NCBI GenBank assembly: GCA_930633525.1
Contig: CAKNFP010000001.1
Location: 1,652,001 to 1,716,000 of the forward strand
DNA: 64,000 bases
Origin: Hyphomicrobiales bacterium
GTDB taxonomy: Bacteria; Pseudomonadota; Alphaproteobacteria; Rhizobiales; Beijerinckiaceae
Direction: 5' to 3'
The translations under genes and the position numbers were made by a program. Below the pieces are notes generated by a model. The model made no database searches, was not told the DNA's origin, and was given only the letters and a program-made list of their open reading frames with translations. This document shows, in pieces, positions 8,774 through 17,124 of the stretch (position 1 is its first letter; every line of letters starts with the position of its first letter).

Positions 8774-10369
8774 TCAGACGGCCATCTCGAGCGGGTGGGT
8801 TTCGGGTGCGAAATGGCGCGCGTCCATCAGCGGGAGCGGATCGCGGATGGCGACGGGCGCGAAAGCCATGCGGTCGAGGACATGGCTGCGCACATCGACA
8901 CCGGGCGCGACTTCGGTCAGCACAAGGCCTTCCGGCGTCGCCTCGAATACCGCACGTTCGGTGACGACCAGCGCGGACTGGCCGCGTTGGGCAAGCCCCT
9001 CGAAAACGCGGTAGGTCACGCTCTCGGCCGTCTCGACGAATTTCGAGACACGCCCATCGCGGATGATGCGCAGCGCGCCGTCCTCGACGCGGGCGTCGAG
9101 ACCACCGGTTGTGAAGGTGCCCGTGAAGACGAGACGGCGTGCATTGTGGGCGATGTCGATGAAGCCGCCGGCGCCTGGATTGGCATTGCCGAAACGGCTG
9201 ACATTGACAACTCCGGTGGAGTCGAATTCCGCGAAGGCCAGCGCCGCGAAGCGGCAGAGACCGCCGTCGATCACATCGAACTGGTAAAGGCCGTCCATGA
9301 TGGCGTCGGGGTTGAGATTGGCGGAGAACTGCCAGCCCGACATCACGACGCCGCCGTAGGAGCCATGCTCTGTGGTGAAGTAATAGTCGGCGAGCGCGCT
9401 GTCATCGAACAGACCCTGCTCCGCCATGACGAGGGGGATGTCGGCCGCCGCGCCGAAACCGAAGATCGACAATTCGCGTTTGCGCACCTCGCGTGCGGCA
9501 CGGGCCGCGATCACCTTGTCCGGCCCTGGGGCCGGACGCGGCAAATCGTTGAGGGGACGGCGCACGCCGCTGAAATAGGCGGGGTCGAAGGGCGTCTCCG
9601 TGGTCATCATCATCGCGGGATCGACCACGATGGTATCGACGAACATCCCGGGAATCGCGACGCCGGAAGCGGGCCGCGCGCCCGTCGGCAGGATGCGGCG
9701 CACTTGTGCGATGACGCGGCCGCCGCTGGCTTTGGCCGCCAGCACGAGGCCGAGGTTGGAGGACACCAGCGCCTCGTCCTCGAAGGAGAGATTGCCGTGC
9801 TCGTCCGCGCTCGACGCCCGCACGATGGCGACATCAAGCGGCCAGGTCGGATAGTAGAGTAGGGTCTCGCCGTCGAATTCGATCTTGCGGACGAGGTCTT
9901 CCGCGGCCTTCGACGTGAACTTGCCGCCGCCGTGGTCGGGGTCGATATAGGTGCCGACGCCGACGCGCGTCATATAGCCCGGGCTCTTGCGGGCGACCTC
10001 GCGCAGCCAGTGCATGCAGGCGCCGATCGGCCAGGAATAGGCCTCGATGCGGTTCTCGCGGACGAGGCGCATCAGCTCCGGCCGGCGGCCGGTGACGGGA
10101 TCGACCGGGTTGATGTAGGAGCCCGTGACGATCCGCTTCATGAGGCCTTCCTGGGCCACATGGTCCATGCCCTTCACACCCTGCGCGTCACCGGTTCCGC
10201 ACGGAAAGTAGAAGGTGAGATCGCGCGGATGGCTGGTGGACCGGAAGCGATCGCCCAAGGCTTTCAATACCTTGTCGGGCGTGATCCAGCCGATGACGCC
10301 GACGGAAGCGACGGTGGCGCCATCGGGGATGCTGGCTACGGCTTCGGCCGCATCGACGATCTTGATCAT
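8774..10369 (-). CDS. acyl-CoA:acetate/3-ketoacid CoA-transferase (family I)
   Basis: A 531-residue single-chain family I CoA-transferase, the length expected for a fused alpha/beta (YdiF/propionate-CoA-transferase-like) enzyme. It starts MIKIVDAAEAVASIPDGATVASVGVIGW. The catalytic glutamate is visible in the second half as TEHGSYGG (the ExGxxGG motif). Its ATG overlaps the stop of the enoyl-CoA hydratase-like gene by 4 bp. With that gene it implies that the pathway proceeds through a CoA thioester. The acid that is activated is unknown. Confidence 0.9.
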   Translation of the reverse strand: MIKIVDAAEAVASIPDGATVASVGVIGWITPDKVLKALGDRFRSTSHPRDLTFYFPCGTGDAQGVKGMDHVAQEGLMKRIVTGSYINPVDPVTGRRPELMRLVRENRIEAYSWPIGACMHWLREVARKSPGYMTRVGVGTYIDPDHGGGKFTSKAAEDLVRKIEFDGETLLYYPTWPLDVAIVRASSADEHGNLSFEDEALVSSNLGLVLAAKASGGRVIAQVRRILPTGARPASGVAIPGMFVDTIVVDPAMMMTTETPFDPAYFSGVRRPLNDLPRPAPGPDKVIAARAAREVRKRELSIFGFGAAADIPLVMAEQGLFDDSALADYYFTTEHGSYGGVVMSGWQFSANLNPDAIMDGLYQFDVIDGGLCRFAALAFAEFDSTGVVNVSRFGNANPGAGGFIDIAHNARRLVFTGTFTTGGLDARVEDGALRIIRDGRVSKFVETAESVTYRVFEGLAQRGQSALVVTERAVFEATPEGLVLTEVAPGVDVRSHVLDRMAFAPVAIRDPLPLMDARHFAPETHPLEMAV

Positions 10370-11139
10370 GACTTCACCACGAAACGTTGCAAGGTCGCTT
10401 TCGCTGCCGGCCCGGCACAATCAGCGGCGAACATGTGGCCCGCCAGATGATCGAGCCGCTCGCCGTCGAGCGTCGCGAAGGGCTCAAAGAAGCGTTTGGT
10501 CGAGGCGACGGCCTCGCGCGGCAGGGCGGCGAATTTTTCCGCCAGCGCGCTGGCGCGGGCCAGCGCCTCGCCGGCCGGCGCGCTGAAATCGGCGACGCCG
10601 AGCCGCAGCGCTTCCGTGCCGTCGATCGGTTCCGCCCCCCAGGTGAGGAGCCGCGCCTTCGTCGGTCCGACGCGCGCCACGAGGGCGCCGAGGCCCCACG
10701 GCGGCAGCCAGCCGTTCGGCACCTCCGGCAGGTGCCAGCGCGTGTTGTCGGCCGTGACGACGACGTCGCAGGAGGCCGCGAGGATGAAGCCGCCGCCGAG
10801 CGCGAAGCCCTCGACGGCCGCGATCACCGGCTTGCCGAGGACACCGATGCGCCGGGCGATGGCGGCTGTCTCGGCCTCGTGGCGACGCATGCCATCCACC
10901 GAGAGGCGGCCGAGTTCCTTGAGGTCGCTGCCGGCGCAGAAGGCAGGCGCTGCGCCGGTCAGGACGACGGCGCCGACGGCTTGATCGCTCTCGGCGACGT
11001 CCAGTGCCTGCGCAAGGGCGCGCATGCTGTCCGTTCCGAGCGCATTGCGGCGTTCCGGCCGGTTGAGCGTGAGGACAACGATCCCGTTCCGCCGGTCGAA
11101 ACCGACGAGGGCGCTGGTTGCAGGGGACACGTCATTCAT
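10366..11139 (-). CDS. enoyl-CoA hydratase/isomerase family protein
   Basis: A 257-residue crotonase-fold protein. It has the first oxyanion segment FCAGSDLKELGRLS (about residues 70-83) and the second in ALGGGFILAASCDVVV (about 111-126), then LPEVPNGWLPPWGLGALVARVG with the usual Glu-region. It acts on an acyl-CoA by hydration, isomerisation or retro-type cleavage. It is translationally coupled to the CoA-transferase and lies 10 bp downstream of the FAD oxidoreductase, so redox, CoA-thioester and C-C steps appear linked in one pathway. Confidence 0.9.
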   Translation of the reverse strand: MNDVSPATSALVGFDRRNGIVVLTLNRPERRNALGTDSMRALAQALDVAESDQAVGAVVLTGAAPAFCAGSDLKELGRLSVDGMRRHEAETAAIARRIGVLGKPVIAAVEGFALGGGFILAASCDVVVTADNTRWHLPEVPNGWLPPWGLGALVARVGPTKARLLTWGAEPIDGTEALRLGVADFSAPAGEALARASALAEKFAALPREAVASTKRFFEPFATLDGERLDHLAGHMFAADCAGPAAKATLQRFVVKS

Positions 11140-11148
11140 GGCTTATCC

Positions 11149-12477
11149 TCAATCCAGCCGCGCGCCGTCGCGATTGAGCAGGAGGCGCAGGTCCGCGCCA
11201 TCGATGGCACGTGGCGCCATGCGCTCCCTGACGGCGAGGGCCGCGGCATGGCCGATGGCATGGCCGTAGGAAAAGCACTGGGCCGTCACGCGGGCCGAGG
11301 CCACGGCCTCATGCTCTGCGGACAGGCAGCGGCCGGCAGCGATCAGGCCTTCGCCGCGCTGAGGCACGAAACAGCCGTAGGGCACCTCGTAGACATCATC
11401 GAGCAGCCACTCGACCTTGGGCTTGGCGCCAGCATGCAGCTCGATCGGCCACGGCGAGCGGGCAATGCCGTCGCGGCGCTTGCGGCCCGCGACGACATCA
11501 CTGTTGGCAAGCTTGGTGACGCCTTCAATCTGGCGCGTCTGGCGCACGCCCACCTGCACGCCGGTGTCGTTGACGAAGGCGTTCTCGCAGCCTGCCAGAT
11601 GATCGCGGAAGAAGCGCGCATATTCGCGCATCTGCAGACGGCCCTCGCTCTCGGCGTCGGAGAAGTCACGCCAGAACAGCGTGTTGAGCTCGCGCCCATC
11701 CGGGCCGATGACGCGGGTGCAGTTGCAGAGAAGTTCGCCCGGCCGCGTCGTCGTGAAGAGCCAGATCTTGGCGCGTGGCAGCTTATAGCGCCCGCTCTCA
11801 TTCTCAGCCTGGATCAGCTTCGAGATTGCTTCGGGCATGATCGTGTCATGGCCGTAGGCGGCGGCGAAGCGCTCGGTGTCGACACCCAGCATGCGGAAGA
11901 TCATGCTCGGGTTCTGGACGCGGCCTTGGTCGCCGATGAACGAGGGGAAGCCCGCCATGGCGACGAGATCGGCGTCGCCGCTAGCATCGATCGTGACGGC
12001 GGCGCGCACATCGACCGGGCCCTGCTTGGTCCAGAGTGCTACGCCCTCGATCTGGTCCCCACCCTCGCAAAGAACACCGGTGACGGTGGCGTGGTAGATG
12101 ACATCAACCCCGGCGTCGCGAAGTAGCTCATCGGCCGTTTCCCGCCACATGAGCGGGTCATGGACTCGTGTCCAGGTCATGCCGTAGGGCAGGGGCTCGG
12201 TGAGGCCACCGCGTGCATCAAGCGCCTGCACGAATTCGTCCGCGAAGCCGAAGACAACCTGCCGTGGCGCGGCCTGACGATTGTCCGTCGCTTCGTAGAG
12301 CCCGCAGATGGTCCCGGACAGCCCCGCAACCGCGCCGCCACCGCAGAAGCCATAGCGTTCCACCAAAGTCACGCGCAGGCCGGCACGGGCGGCAGTCACC
12401 GCAACGGCGACGCCTGCGGCTCCTCCACCGGCGACGATGATATCCGTGTCGATGCGCAGGCGTGAACGAACATCCAC
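11149..12477 (-). CDS. FAD-dependent oxidoreductase
   Basis: A flavoprotein of about 442 residues in the FAD_oxidored class. The dinucleotide-binding motif DIIVAGGGAAGVAVAVTAARAGLRVTLVER is at the N-terminus. Later comes the FAD-associated VTIDASGDADLVAMAG segment and a C-terminal GEGLIAAGRCLSAEHEAVASAR motif. I chose the GTG at 12477 because GGGAGA lies 7 bp upstream; the frame also runs open to an ATG at 12585, but that would cover the apparent operator repeats. It is the first gene of the nine-gene operon and is divergent from the GntR regulator. The electron acceptor and substrate are unknown. Confidence 0.87.
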   Translation of the reverse strand: MDVRSRLRIDTDIIVAGGGAAGVAVAVTAARAGLRVTLVERYGFCGGGAVAGLSGTICGLYEATDNRQAAPRQVVFGFADEFVQALDARGGLTEPLPYGMTWTRVHDPLMWRETADELLRDAGVDVIYHATVTGVLCEGGDQIEGVALWTKQGPVDVRAAVTIDASGDADLVAMAGFPSFIGDQGRVQNPSMIFRMLGVDTERFAAAYGHDTIMPEAISKLIQAENESGRYKLPRAKIWLFTTTRPGELLCNCTRVIGPDGRELNTLFWRDFSDAESEGRLQMREYARFFRDHLAGCENAFVNDTGVQVGVRQTRQIEGVTKLANSDVVAGRKRRDGIARSPWPIELHAGAKPKVEWLLDDVYEVPYGCFVPQRGEGLIAAGRCLSAEHEAVASARVTAQCFSYGHAIGHAAALAVRERMAPRAIDGADLRLLLNRDGARLD

Positions 12478-12556
12478 AGCGACGTCTCCCTTGCGCAGCC
12501 GGGTGTGCGGCGGCGACAGCTCTTGCGGCCTGTCCACGTGCTGTCGGACCTTGGTC

Positions 12557-12597
12557 GTCAGCTGACATGGCAGTTTTGTCGGCATCTGACATATCAG
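12557..12597. promoter_or_regulatory. candidate GntR operators between FAD oxidoreductase and gntR genes
   Basis: Two direct repeats, CTGACATGGCAG (12562-12573) and CTGACATATCAG (12586-12597), are offset by 24 bp, just over two helical turns. The second is itself a dyad (CTGA/TCAG). A perfect palindrome GTCAGCTGAC overlaps the first repeat at 12557-12566. They lie in the divergent region between the catabolic operon and its GntR-family gene, where an autoregulatory operator is expected. Binding is inferred. Confidence 0.5.
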
Positions 12598-12660
12598 TTG
12601 CCGAACAGGCCCGTCAAGGGGTATATTGCAGACAGTTGGAGCCTTGAGAATCGTATTTGG

Positions 12661-13338
12661 ATGACCGATCTGACGACATCACCGGTAGACCAGGCCACGG
12701 ATTCGCTCGCGGAAATCGCTTATCGCCGGATCGAGGAAATGATCGTGACGCGCGAGCTTCTCCCGGGCTCGATGATTTCCGAAAACCAGCTCGCCGATGA
12801 ACTCAACTGCGGCCGCACGCCCATTCGCGAGGCGCTGCAGCGGTTGAAGCTGGAGGGGTTCGTCGAGATCCACCCAAGGCGTGGCGCGCTGGTGACGCCT
12901 GTCGACGTGATGCGGCAGCTCGAACTTCTGGAAGTGCGACGCCCACTGGAGGATCTGGTGGCCCGGCTCGCTGCCGAACGCGCGACGCCTGACGAGCGTC
13001 GTGAGATGCTGCGCCTGGCCGATGAGATCACGGCGGCGGCGGAGCGTGGCGACCAGCGCGCCTATCTCAGCGCCAACCGGGCGATCCACGACATTCGCAC
13101 CAAGGCTTCGCGCAATCAGATGCTTACCCGCACCATGGGGCTGGTACTCGGACTGTCCCGCCGATTCTGGTACGCTTATATTCAGGACACGGGCAGCTTC
13201 ACCGTCGCGGCGGCGCTACACAACGATATCCTGCAGGCGATCGCCGCCGGTTCTGCGAAGGATGCGGCCGATGCTGTCTCCCGCCTGCTCGATTTTCTGG
13301 AAAGCCTGACGCGCCGCGCGATCGAGCGGCAGCTGTAA
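12661..13338 (+). CDS. GntR family transcriptional regulator (FCD domain)
   Basis: A 225-residue FadR-subfamily regulator. The winged helix is at about residues 17-80 (YRRIEEMIVTRELLPGSMISENQLADELNCGRTPIREALQRLKLEG). The all-helical FCD effector domain follows, with conserved acidic/His residues in RAIHDIRTKASRN. The ATG at 12661 was chosen; the frame extends upstream to 12505 but that part runs through the operator region and is not family-like. Divergent transcription from the nine-gene operon suggests it is the pathway-specific repressor. The effector is probably an organic acid, by family. Confidence 0.88.
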   Translation: MTDLTTSPVDQATDSLAEIAYRRIEEMIVTRELLPGSMISENQLADELNCGRTPIREALQRLKLEGFVEIHPRRGALVTPVDVMRQLELLEVRRPLEDLVARLAAERATPDERREMLRLADEITAAAERGDQRAYLSANRAIHDIRTKASRNQMLTRTMGLVLGLSRRFWYAYIQDTGSFTVAAALHNDILQAIAAGSAKDAADAVSRLLDFLESLTRRAIERQL

Positions 13339-13492
13339 AGGCAGAGTGTGTCAGGCGCCATGCCCTCGCCTTTGGCGATGCGGCATGAGAGGGGCGAAAC
13401 GATGAGCGCGCCATGTTGTTGAGCGTTCTATCGCCGCTCGCATTTCCCGCCTTCAAAGATAGGTCAATCCCATAACCCGACCGACAGAGGTT

Positions 13493-13930
13493 GTGGTAGC
13501 GTTCACTATGCCTCTACCAGACGATCTCTCACAATGCCTCGTTCTGAATACCGTTGCCGCCGCGCGCTCACTGCTGAGGCGGAACGACGCGAGGTTGAAA
13601 CCTTTCGGTGTAACCGTTCAGCAGTTTTCACTGCTCGCGGCCATTCGCTTCCACCCGGACGAGCCCGTTGCGACTTTGGCGCAGCGGGTGCTCGTGGATC
13701 GGACCAGCCTGATCCGGAACCTTGATCTCCTCGATCGAAAGGGGCTCGTGCGACGTGTCGCGGGTAAAGTTGGGAACACGCGCGTTTGCGAACTCACTGA
13801 GCAAGGCGACATCCTGCTGGATCGCCTCCTGCTCGAGTGGCAACGGCCCAGAGCCAGGCTCACGGAAGGTCTTTCGGACCAAGACGTGGAGGCCTATCTT
13901 CGGGTTAGCAGGCATCTGTCGCAGGAGTAA
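13493..13930 (+). CDS. MarR family transcriptional regulator
   Basis: A small winged-helix regulator of 145 residues, or 140 if the ATG at 13508 is used instead of the GTG at 13493. Visible family features are FGVTVQQFSLLAAI, the recognition region PVATLAQRVLVDRTSLIRNLDLLDRKGLVRR and the wing ending in CELTEQGDILLDRLL. It is followed 72 bp later by the ketoacyl-synthase gene on the same strand. A 14-bp palindrome lies in that gap and is a plausible site for it. Its ligand is unknown. Confidence 0.87.
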   Translation: MVAFTMPLPDDLSQCLVLNTVAAARSLLRRNDARLKPFGVTVQQFSLLAAIRFHPDEPVATLAQRVLVDRTSLIRNLDLLDRKGLVRRVAGKVGNTRVCELTEQGDILLDRLLLEWQRPRARLTEGLSDQDVEAYLRVSRHLSQE

Positions 13931-13975
13931 GAACCCCCCGGGGGGGATTGCCTTGATCTTCTTATATGCTAGTGA

Positions 13976-13989
13976 TGTGTATATACACA
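13976..13989. promoter_or_regulatory. 14-bp palindrome upstream of ketoacyl synthase gene
   Basis: TGTGTATATACACA is a perfect 14-bp palindrome ending 13 bp before the ATG of the FabF-like gene. A -35-like TTGATC lies at 13953-13958, so the palindrome would cover the -10 region, an ideal place for a repressor such as the adjacent MarR protein. A second palindrome, CCCCCC followed by seven G, is at 13934-13946. Confidence 0.5.
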
Positions 13990-14002
13990 AAAAGGGCGCT
14001 CG

Positions 14003-15271
14003 ATGCAGGAACCTATTGTCGTAACCGGACTTGGTGCGGTGTCCCCCCTCGGCGCTGGTGTTGCAACGAACTGGAAAAGGCTTGTTGCCGGACAGAGCGG
14101 AATCAGGACGAACACACGCTTCGCAACGGAAGGGTGGAAATGCAGGATCGCCGGCCTCGTGCCAAGCCGGGCGGAGGACCCCGAAGGCTTTGACCCGGAA
14201 GCGTCGATGGATCCTCGGGAATTGCGCAGAACCGATCTGTTCATCCACTACGCGATGGCGGCGGCCATCGAGGCGCTGGATCAAGCAGGCTGGCATCCCG
14301 AAGGCTCCGCGGAGAAGATGCGCACCGCCACGGTCGTTGGAACCGGGGTCGGCGGTGTTCCCGCGATCACGGGCGCGACCGAGACCATTCGGACAGCGGG
14401 GGTCCGCCGCCTTTCGCCTTTTGTCGTGCCGTCGTTTCTGCCGAATCTCGCCGCCGGGCAGATCTCCATCCGCTTCGGTTTCAATGGACCAGCGGGCGCG
14501 CCTGTCACGGCTTGCGCTGCTTCAGCGCAGGCCATAGGGGACGCTTTGCGGATGATCCGCGCGGGCGAGGCCGACATTGCCTTATGCGGCGGTACGGAGG
14601 GTTGCGTCGATCCCGTTGCCATTGGTGGCTTTACCGCAGCAAAGGCGCTGTCGTTCAATTTCAACGATGAACCCCATCGGGCTTCGCGTCCCTTCGATGT
14701 CGATCACGATGGCTTTGTCCTTTCGGAGGGGGCCGCCATGCTGGTGATCGAGCGGCTCAGCCATGCGGAGCGGCGTGGCGCCCGTCCGCTCGCAATCTTG
14801 TCGGGCTACGGCACCACGACCGATGCCCATCACGTCACGGCCGGCTGGCCGGATGGTCGCGAGGCCGCGCGCGCGATGCGGATCGCACTTACAATGGCCG
14901 GTGTTGATGGTGATGCTGTCGGCTACGTGAATGCCCATGCCACTTCGACACCGGTTGGAGATGCGGCTGAACTGGCCGCACTCGAGGCCGTCTTTGGCGC
15001 GAGCAGAAGTAAAATACCTGTCGGATCGACCAAATCAGCGACGGGGCATATGTTGGGCGCTGCTGGCGCGATAGAGGCGGTCTTTTCGGTTCTTGCCATT
15101 CAGAACCAGATGCTCCCCCCGAGCCTCAATATCGACCAGCCGATGCCGGAAGCCGAGGGCTTCGACCTGCTCTCCGATGGAGCGCGCCCGGCCGAGGTTG
15201 ATCATGTGCTGTCCAATGCCTTCGGCTTCGGTGGGGTCAATGCGGCCCTCGTGTTCAGCCGGTACAAATGA
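14003..15271 (+). CDS. beta-ketoacyl-ACP synthase II-like (FabF family)
   Basis: A 422-residue thiolase-fold condensing enzyme. The active-site triad is complete: Cys171 (VTACAASAQAIGDAL), His312 (NAHATSTPVGD) and His349 (STKSATGHMLGAAG, with Lys344), plus the C-terminal NAFGFGGVNAALVF loop. These residues identify a decarboxylating ketoacyl-ACP synthase of the KAS II type. It stands alone next to a MarR regulator with no acyl carrier protein or other fatty-acid genes. It is therefore probably a specialised paralogue rather than the housekeeping FabF. Its acyl substrate is unknown. Confidence 0.9.
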   Translation: MQEPIVVTGLGAVSPLGAGVATNWKRLVAGQSGIRTNTRFATEGWKCRIAGLVPSRAEDPEGFDPEASMDPRELRRTDLFIHYAMAAAIEALDQAGWHPEGSAEKMRTATVVGTGVGGVPAITGATETIRTAGVRRLSPFVVPSFLPNLAAGQISIRFGFNGPAGAPVTACAASAQAIGDALRMIRAGEADIALCGGTEGCVDPVAIGGFTAAKALSFNFNDEPHRASRPFDVDHDGFVLSEGAAMLVIERLSHAERRGARPLAILSGYGTTTDAHHVTAGWPDGREAARAMRIALTMAGVDGDAVGYVNAHATSTPVGDAAELAALEAVFGASRSKIPVGSTKSATGHMLGAAGAIEAVFSVLAIQNQMLPPSLNIDQPMPEAEGFDLLSDGARPAEVDHVLSNAFGFGGVNAALVFSRYK

Positions 15272-15354
15272 GGCGTTGAGTTTCCGACGCGGAGCGCCGA
15301 ACCCGGAAGCCACGAACATTCTCTGTGCCCCCCACGCACGCGCCATGTTCACGG

Positions 15355-15391
15355 ATTCCCGTCCCGGCCGATTCCACCGGCCGCCGGGAAT
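15355..15391. terminator. hairpin between convergent genes
   Basis: A two-part inverted repeat between the 3' ends of the ketoacyl synthase (plus) and the aldolase (minus). The outer arms are ATTCCCG (15355-15361) and CGGGAAT (15385-15391); the inner arms are GGCCG (15366-15370) and CGGCC (15378-15382). No T-run follows on either strand, so it may be a bidirectional stabilising or attenuating hairpin, or a REP-like repeat, rather than a classical intrinsic terminator. Confidence 0.4.
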
Positions 15392-15472
15392 GACATAGCA
15401 TGCGGGCCCCGCCCCATCCCAGCCCGCTCCCGGCGCGCGGGGGAGGGCGCGCGCCGCGGTCACGCGTTCGGC

Positions 15473-16363
15473 TCAGTCGCGCAGGTACTCGGCGACGCAG
15501 GCCTCGAGCTTCTGCCAGTCCCTGGCCTCGAGCCGGCGGAAGGGCGCGCGGCATTCGCCGCAGTCGAAGCCCTGAAGCTTCAGGAAGCCCTTGGTGGCCG
15601 GGAACACGCCGACGTCGATCAGGACTTCGATGACGCGATTCGCGCGCTTCTGCAGGGCGAGCGCGTCGGCCATGCGACCTTCCTGGAAGGCCTTGTAGAG
15701 TGCGACGAAGAGATGGCCCATGAAGTTGTAGGTGGTGCCGATGGCGCCATCGGCACCCATGGCCAGCCCCCCAAGGCACATCTCGTCATAGCCGTTATAG
15801 ATCACGGCGTCGGGACGATGGGTCTTGAAGCGTTCGAGTTGGAAGAAATCCTGCGAGGTGTGCTTGATGCCGATGACACGGGGATCATCGAGCAGTTGCA
15901 GGATCTCGTTCGGCCCGAGCTTGCCCGTGCGGCCGCCGAAGTTATAGACGATCACAGGAAGTGGCGTCGCCGCCGCCAGTGCCTTGTAATGCGCGATCAA
16001 TTCGGCCGCGGAGAAATCGTAATAGAATGGCGGGATGGCCGATACGGCATCAAATCCGGCATCGGCCGCCGATCGGGCGATGCTGAGCGTGTCCTCGGTG
16101 GCGATGGTGCCGACATGGGCGATCAGCGTGCCGCGTCCGCGTGCCGCGCGGGCGACAGCGGCGATCAGGCGCCCCCGTTCCTCCGGCGACTGCAGGAAGG
16201 CCTCGCCCGTGCTGCCTCCCACATAAAAGCCCGCCACGCCCTGGCCGAGTTCATGGTCGATGAGGCCGGCGATGATATCTTCGTTCAGGTTGAAATCCGC
16301 GCGATAGGGCGTAACGAGCGCCGATAGGATGCCACCGAACTTCTGGGCCGGGGACTGGGTCAC
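15473..16363 (-). CDS. dihydrodipicolinate synthase/N-acetylneuraminate lyase family aldolase
   Basis: A 296-residue class I aldolase of normal family length. It shows GSTGE (residues 50-54), Tyr140 in IVYNFGGRTG and the Schiff-base Lys167 in GIKHTSQDF. The start is the GTG at 16363, preceded by AAGGAG; the frame continues upstream into the regulator gene. It lies downstream of the SDR and GntR genes on the minus strand and is probably the C-C lyase or dehydratase of that sugar-acid-like module. A true sialic acid lyase is not proven, since the neighbouring sialic acid genes are missing. Confidence 0.87.
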   Translation of the reverse strand: MTQSPAQKFGGILSALVTPYRADFNLNEDIIAGLIDHELGQGVAGFYVGGSTGEAFLQSPEERGRLIAAVARAARGRGTLIAHVGTIATEDTLSIARSAADAGFDAVSAIPPFYYDFSAAELIAHYKALAAATPLPVIVYNFGGRTGKLGPNEILQLLDDPRVIGIKHTSQDFFQLERFKTHRPDAVIYNGYDEMCLGGLAMGADGAIGTTYNFMGHLFVALYKAFQEGRMADALALQKRANRVIEVLIDVGVFPATKGFLKLQGFDCGECRAPFRRLEARDWQKLEACVAEYLRD

Positions 16364-16403
16364 GGATAATCTCCTTGGATGATGTCTGCCCGGGCCATCC
16401 GGC

Positions 16404-17117
16404 TCAGTTGCGGGCGTAGCGGTTGTAGGCTTCCTCAAGATGCCGGCGCATGGCTTCCGCGGCCGCCTCGGCATCGCGCACGGCAATGGCGTCGAACACG
16501 GCGAGATGCCCGGCATAGCTCATGCGATTGTTGGTCTCGGGGTCATTGAGAGGCGGTCGTTGCCCGATGATCCATTCCACTGCGGCATCGTGCATGGCGA
16601 CGAAAACGGGGTTGGCCGGCATTTCAGCCAGCACGCGGTGGAAGGCGGCGTCAGTCAGCGCGAATTGCCGCTCGTTGCCGATCTCCGCCTCGTTGCGCTT
16701 CAATGCGTCATGCAACACGGCAATTTGCTGGTCCGTGGCGTTGGCGCAGGCGTAGCGGACCAGGCCCATCTCTAGGAAAAGGCGCACCTGCTCGAAATGC
16801 CGGACGGCGTCGGCCTGCTCCAGCCAGTGACGGACCGTGCTGTCGAGCTCCCGCAGCACCTGCCGCGCCGTGGGCTCTGTCACGCGCGGGCGCTCGCCTG
16901 TGGCGAGCCGAACAAGGCCGATGCGTTGCAACGCATAGAGCGCCTCGCGGATCGAGGGGCGGCCGACGCCGAAGAGCGTCATCAGCTCACGCTCGGAGGG
17001 CAGCGGCGATCCCGGCGGGAATGTGCCATCGCGGATAGCCGCTTCAAGCCGCTGCACGACCTCGTCCGACAGCTTGCGCCGTGCGATGGGGCCGAGCTTT
17101 TGATCCGATTCACTCAT
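16404..17117 (-). CDS. FadR/GntR family transcriptional regulator
   Basis: A 237-residue regulator. The N-terminal winged helix is LSDEVVQRLEAAIRDGTFPPGSPLPSERELMTLFGVGRPSIREALYALQRIGLVR. The FCD ligand domain ends with EAAAEAMRRHLEEAYNRY. The start at MSESDQKLG was chosen because it begins 7 bp after the SDR stop. It lies between the SDR and aldolase genes in one minus-strand operon, and probably controls both this operon and the divergent ABC transporter operon through the shared region at about 18.0 kb. Confidence 0.9.
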   Translation of the reverse strand: MSESDQKLGPIARRKLSDEVVQRLEAAIRDGTFPPGSPLPSERELMTLFGVGRPSIREALYALQRIGLVRLATGERPRVTEPTARQVLRELDSTVRHWLEQADAVRHFEQVRLFLEMGLVRYACANATDQQIAVLHDALKRNEAEIGNERQFALTDAAFHRVLAEMPANPVFVAMHDAAVEWIIGQRPPLNDPETNNRMSYAGHLAVFDAIAVRDAEAAAEAMRRHLEEAYNRYARN

Positions 17118-17124
17118 ACCGCGC

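Noticed and set aside
15473..17117. A sialic acid catabolism (nanA/nanR) assignment for the aldolase and GntR pair
   Set aside because: The family match is to the broad DHDPS/NAL group, and no kinase, epimerase or sialic acid transporter genes are nearby.
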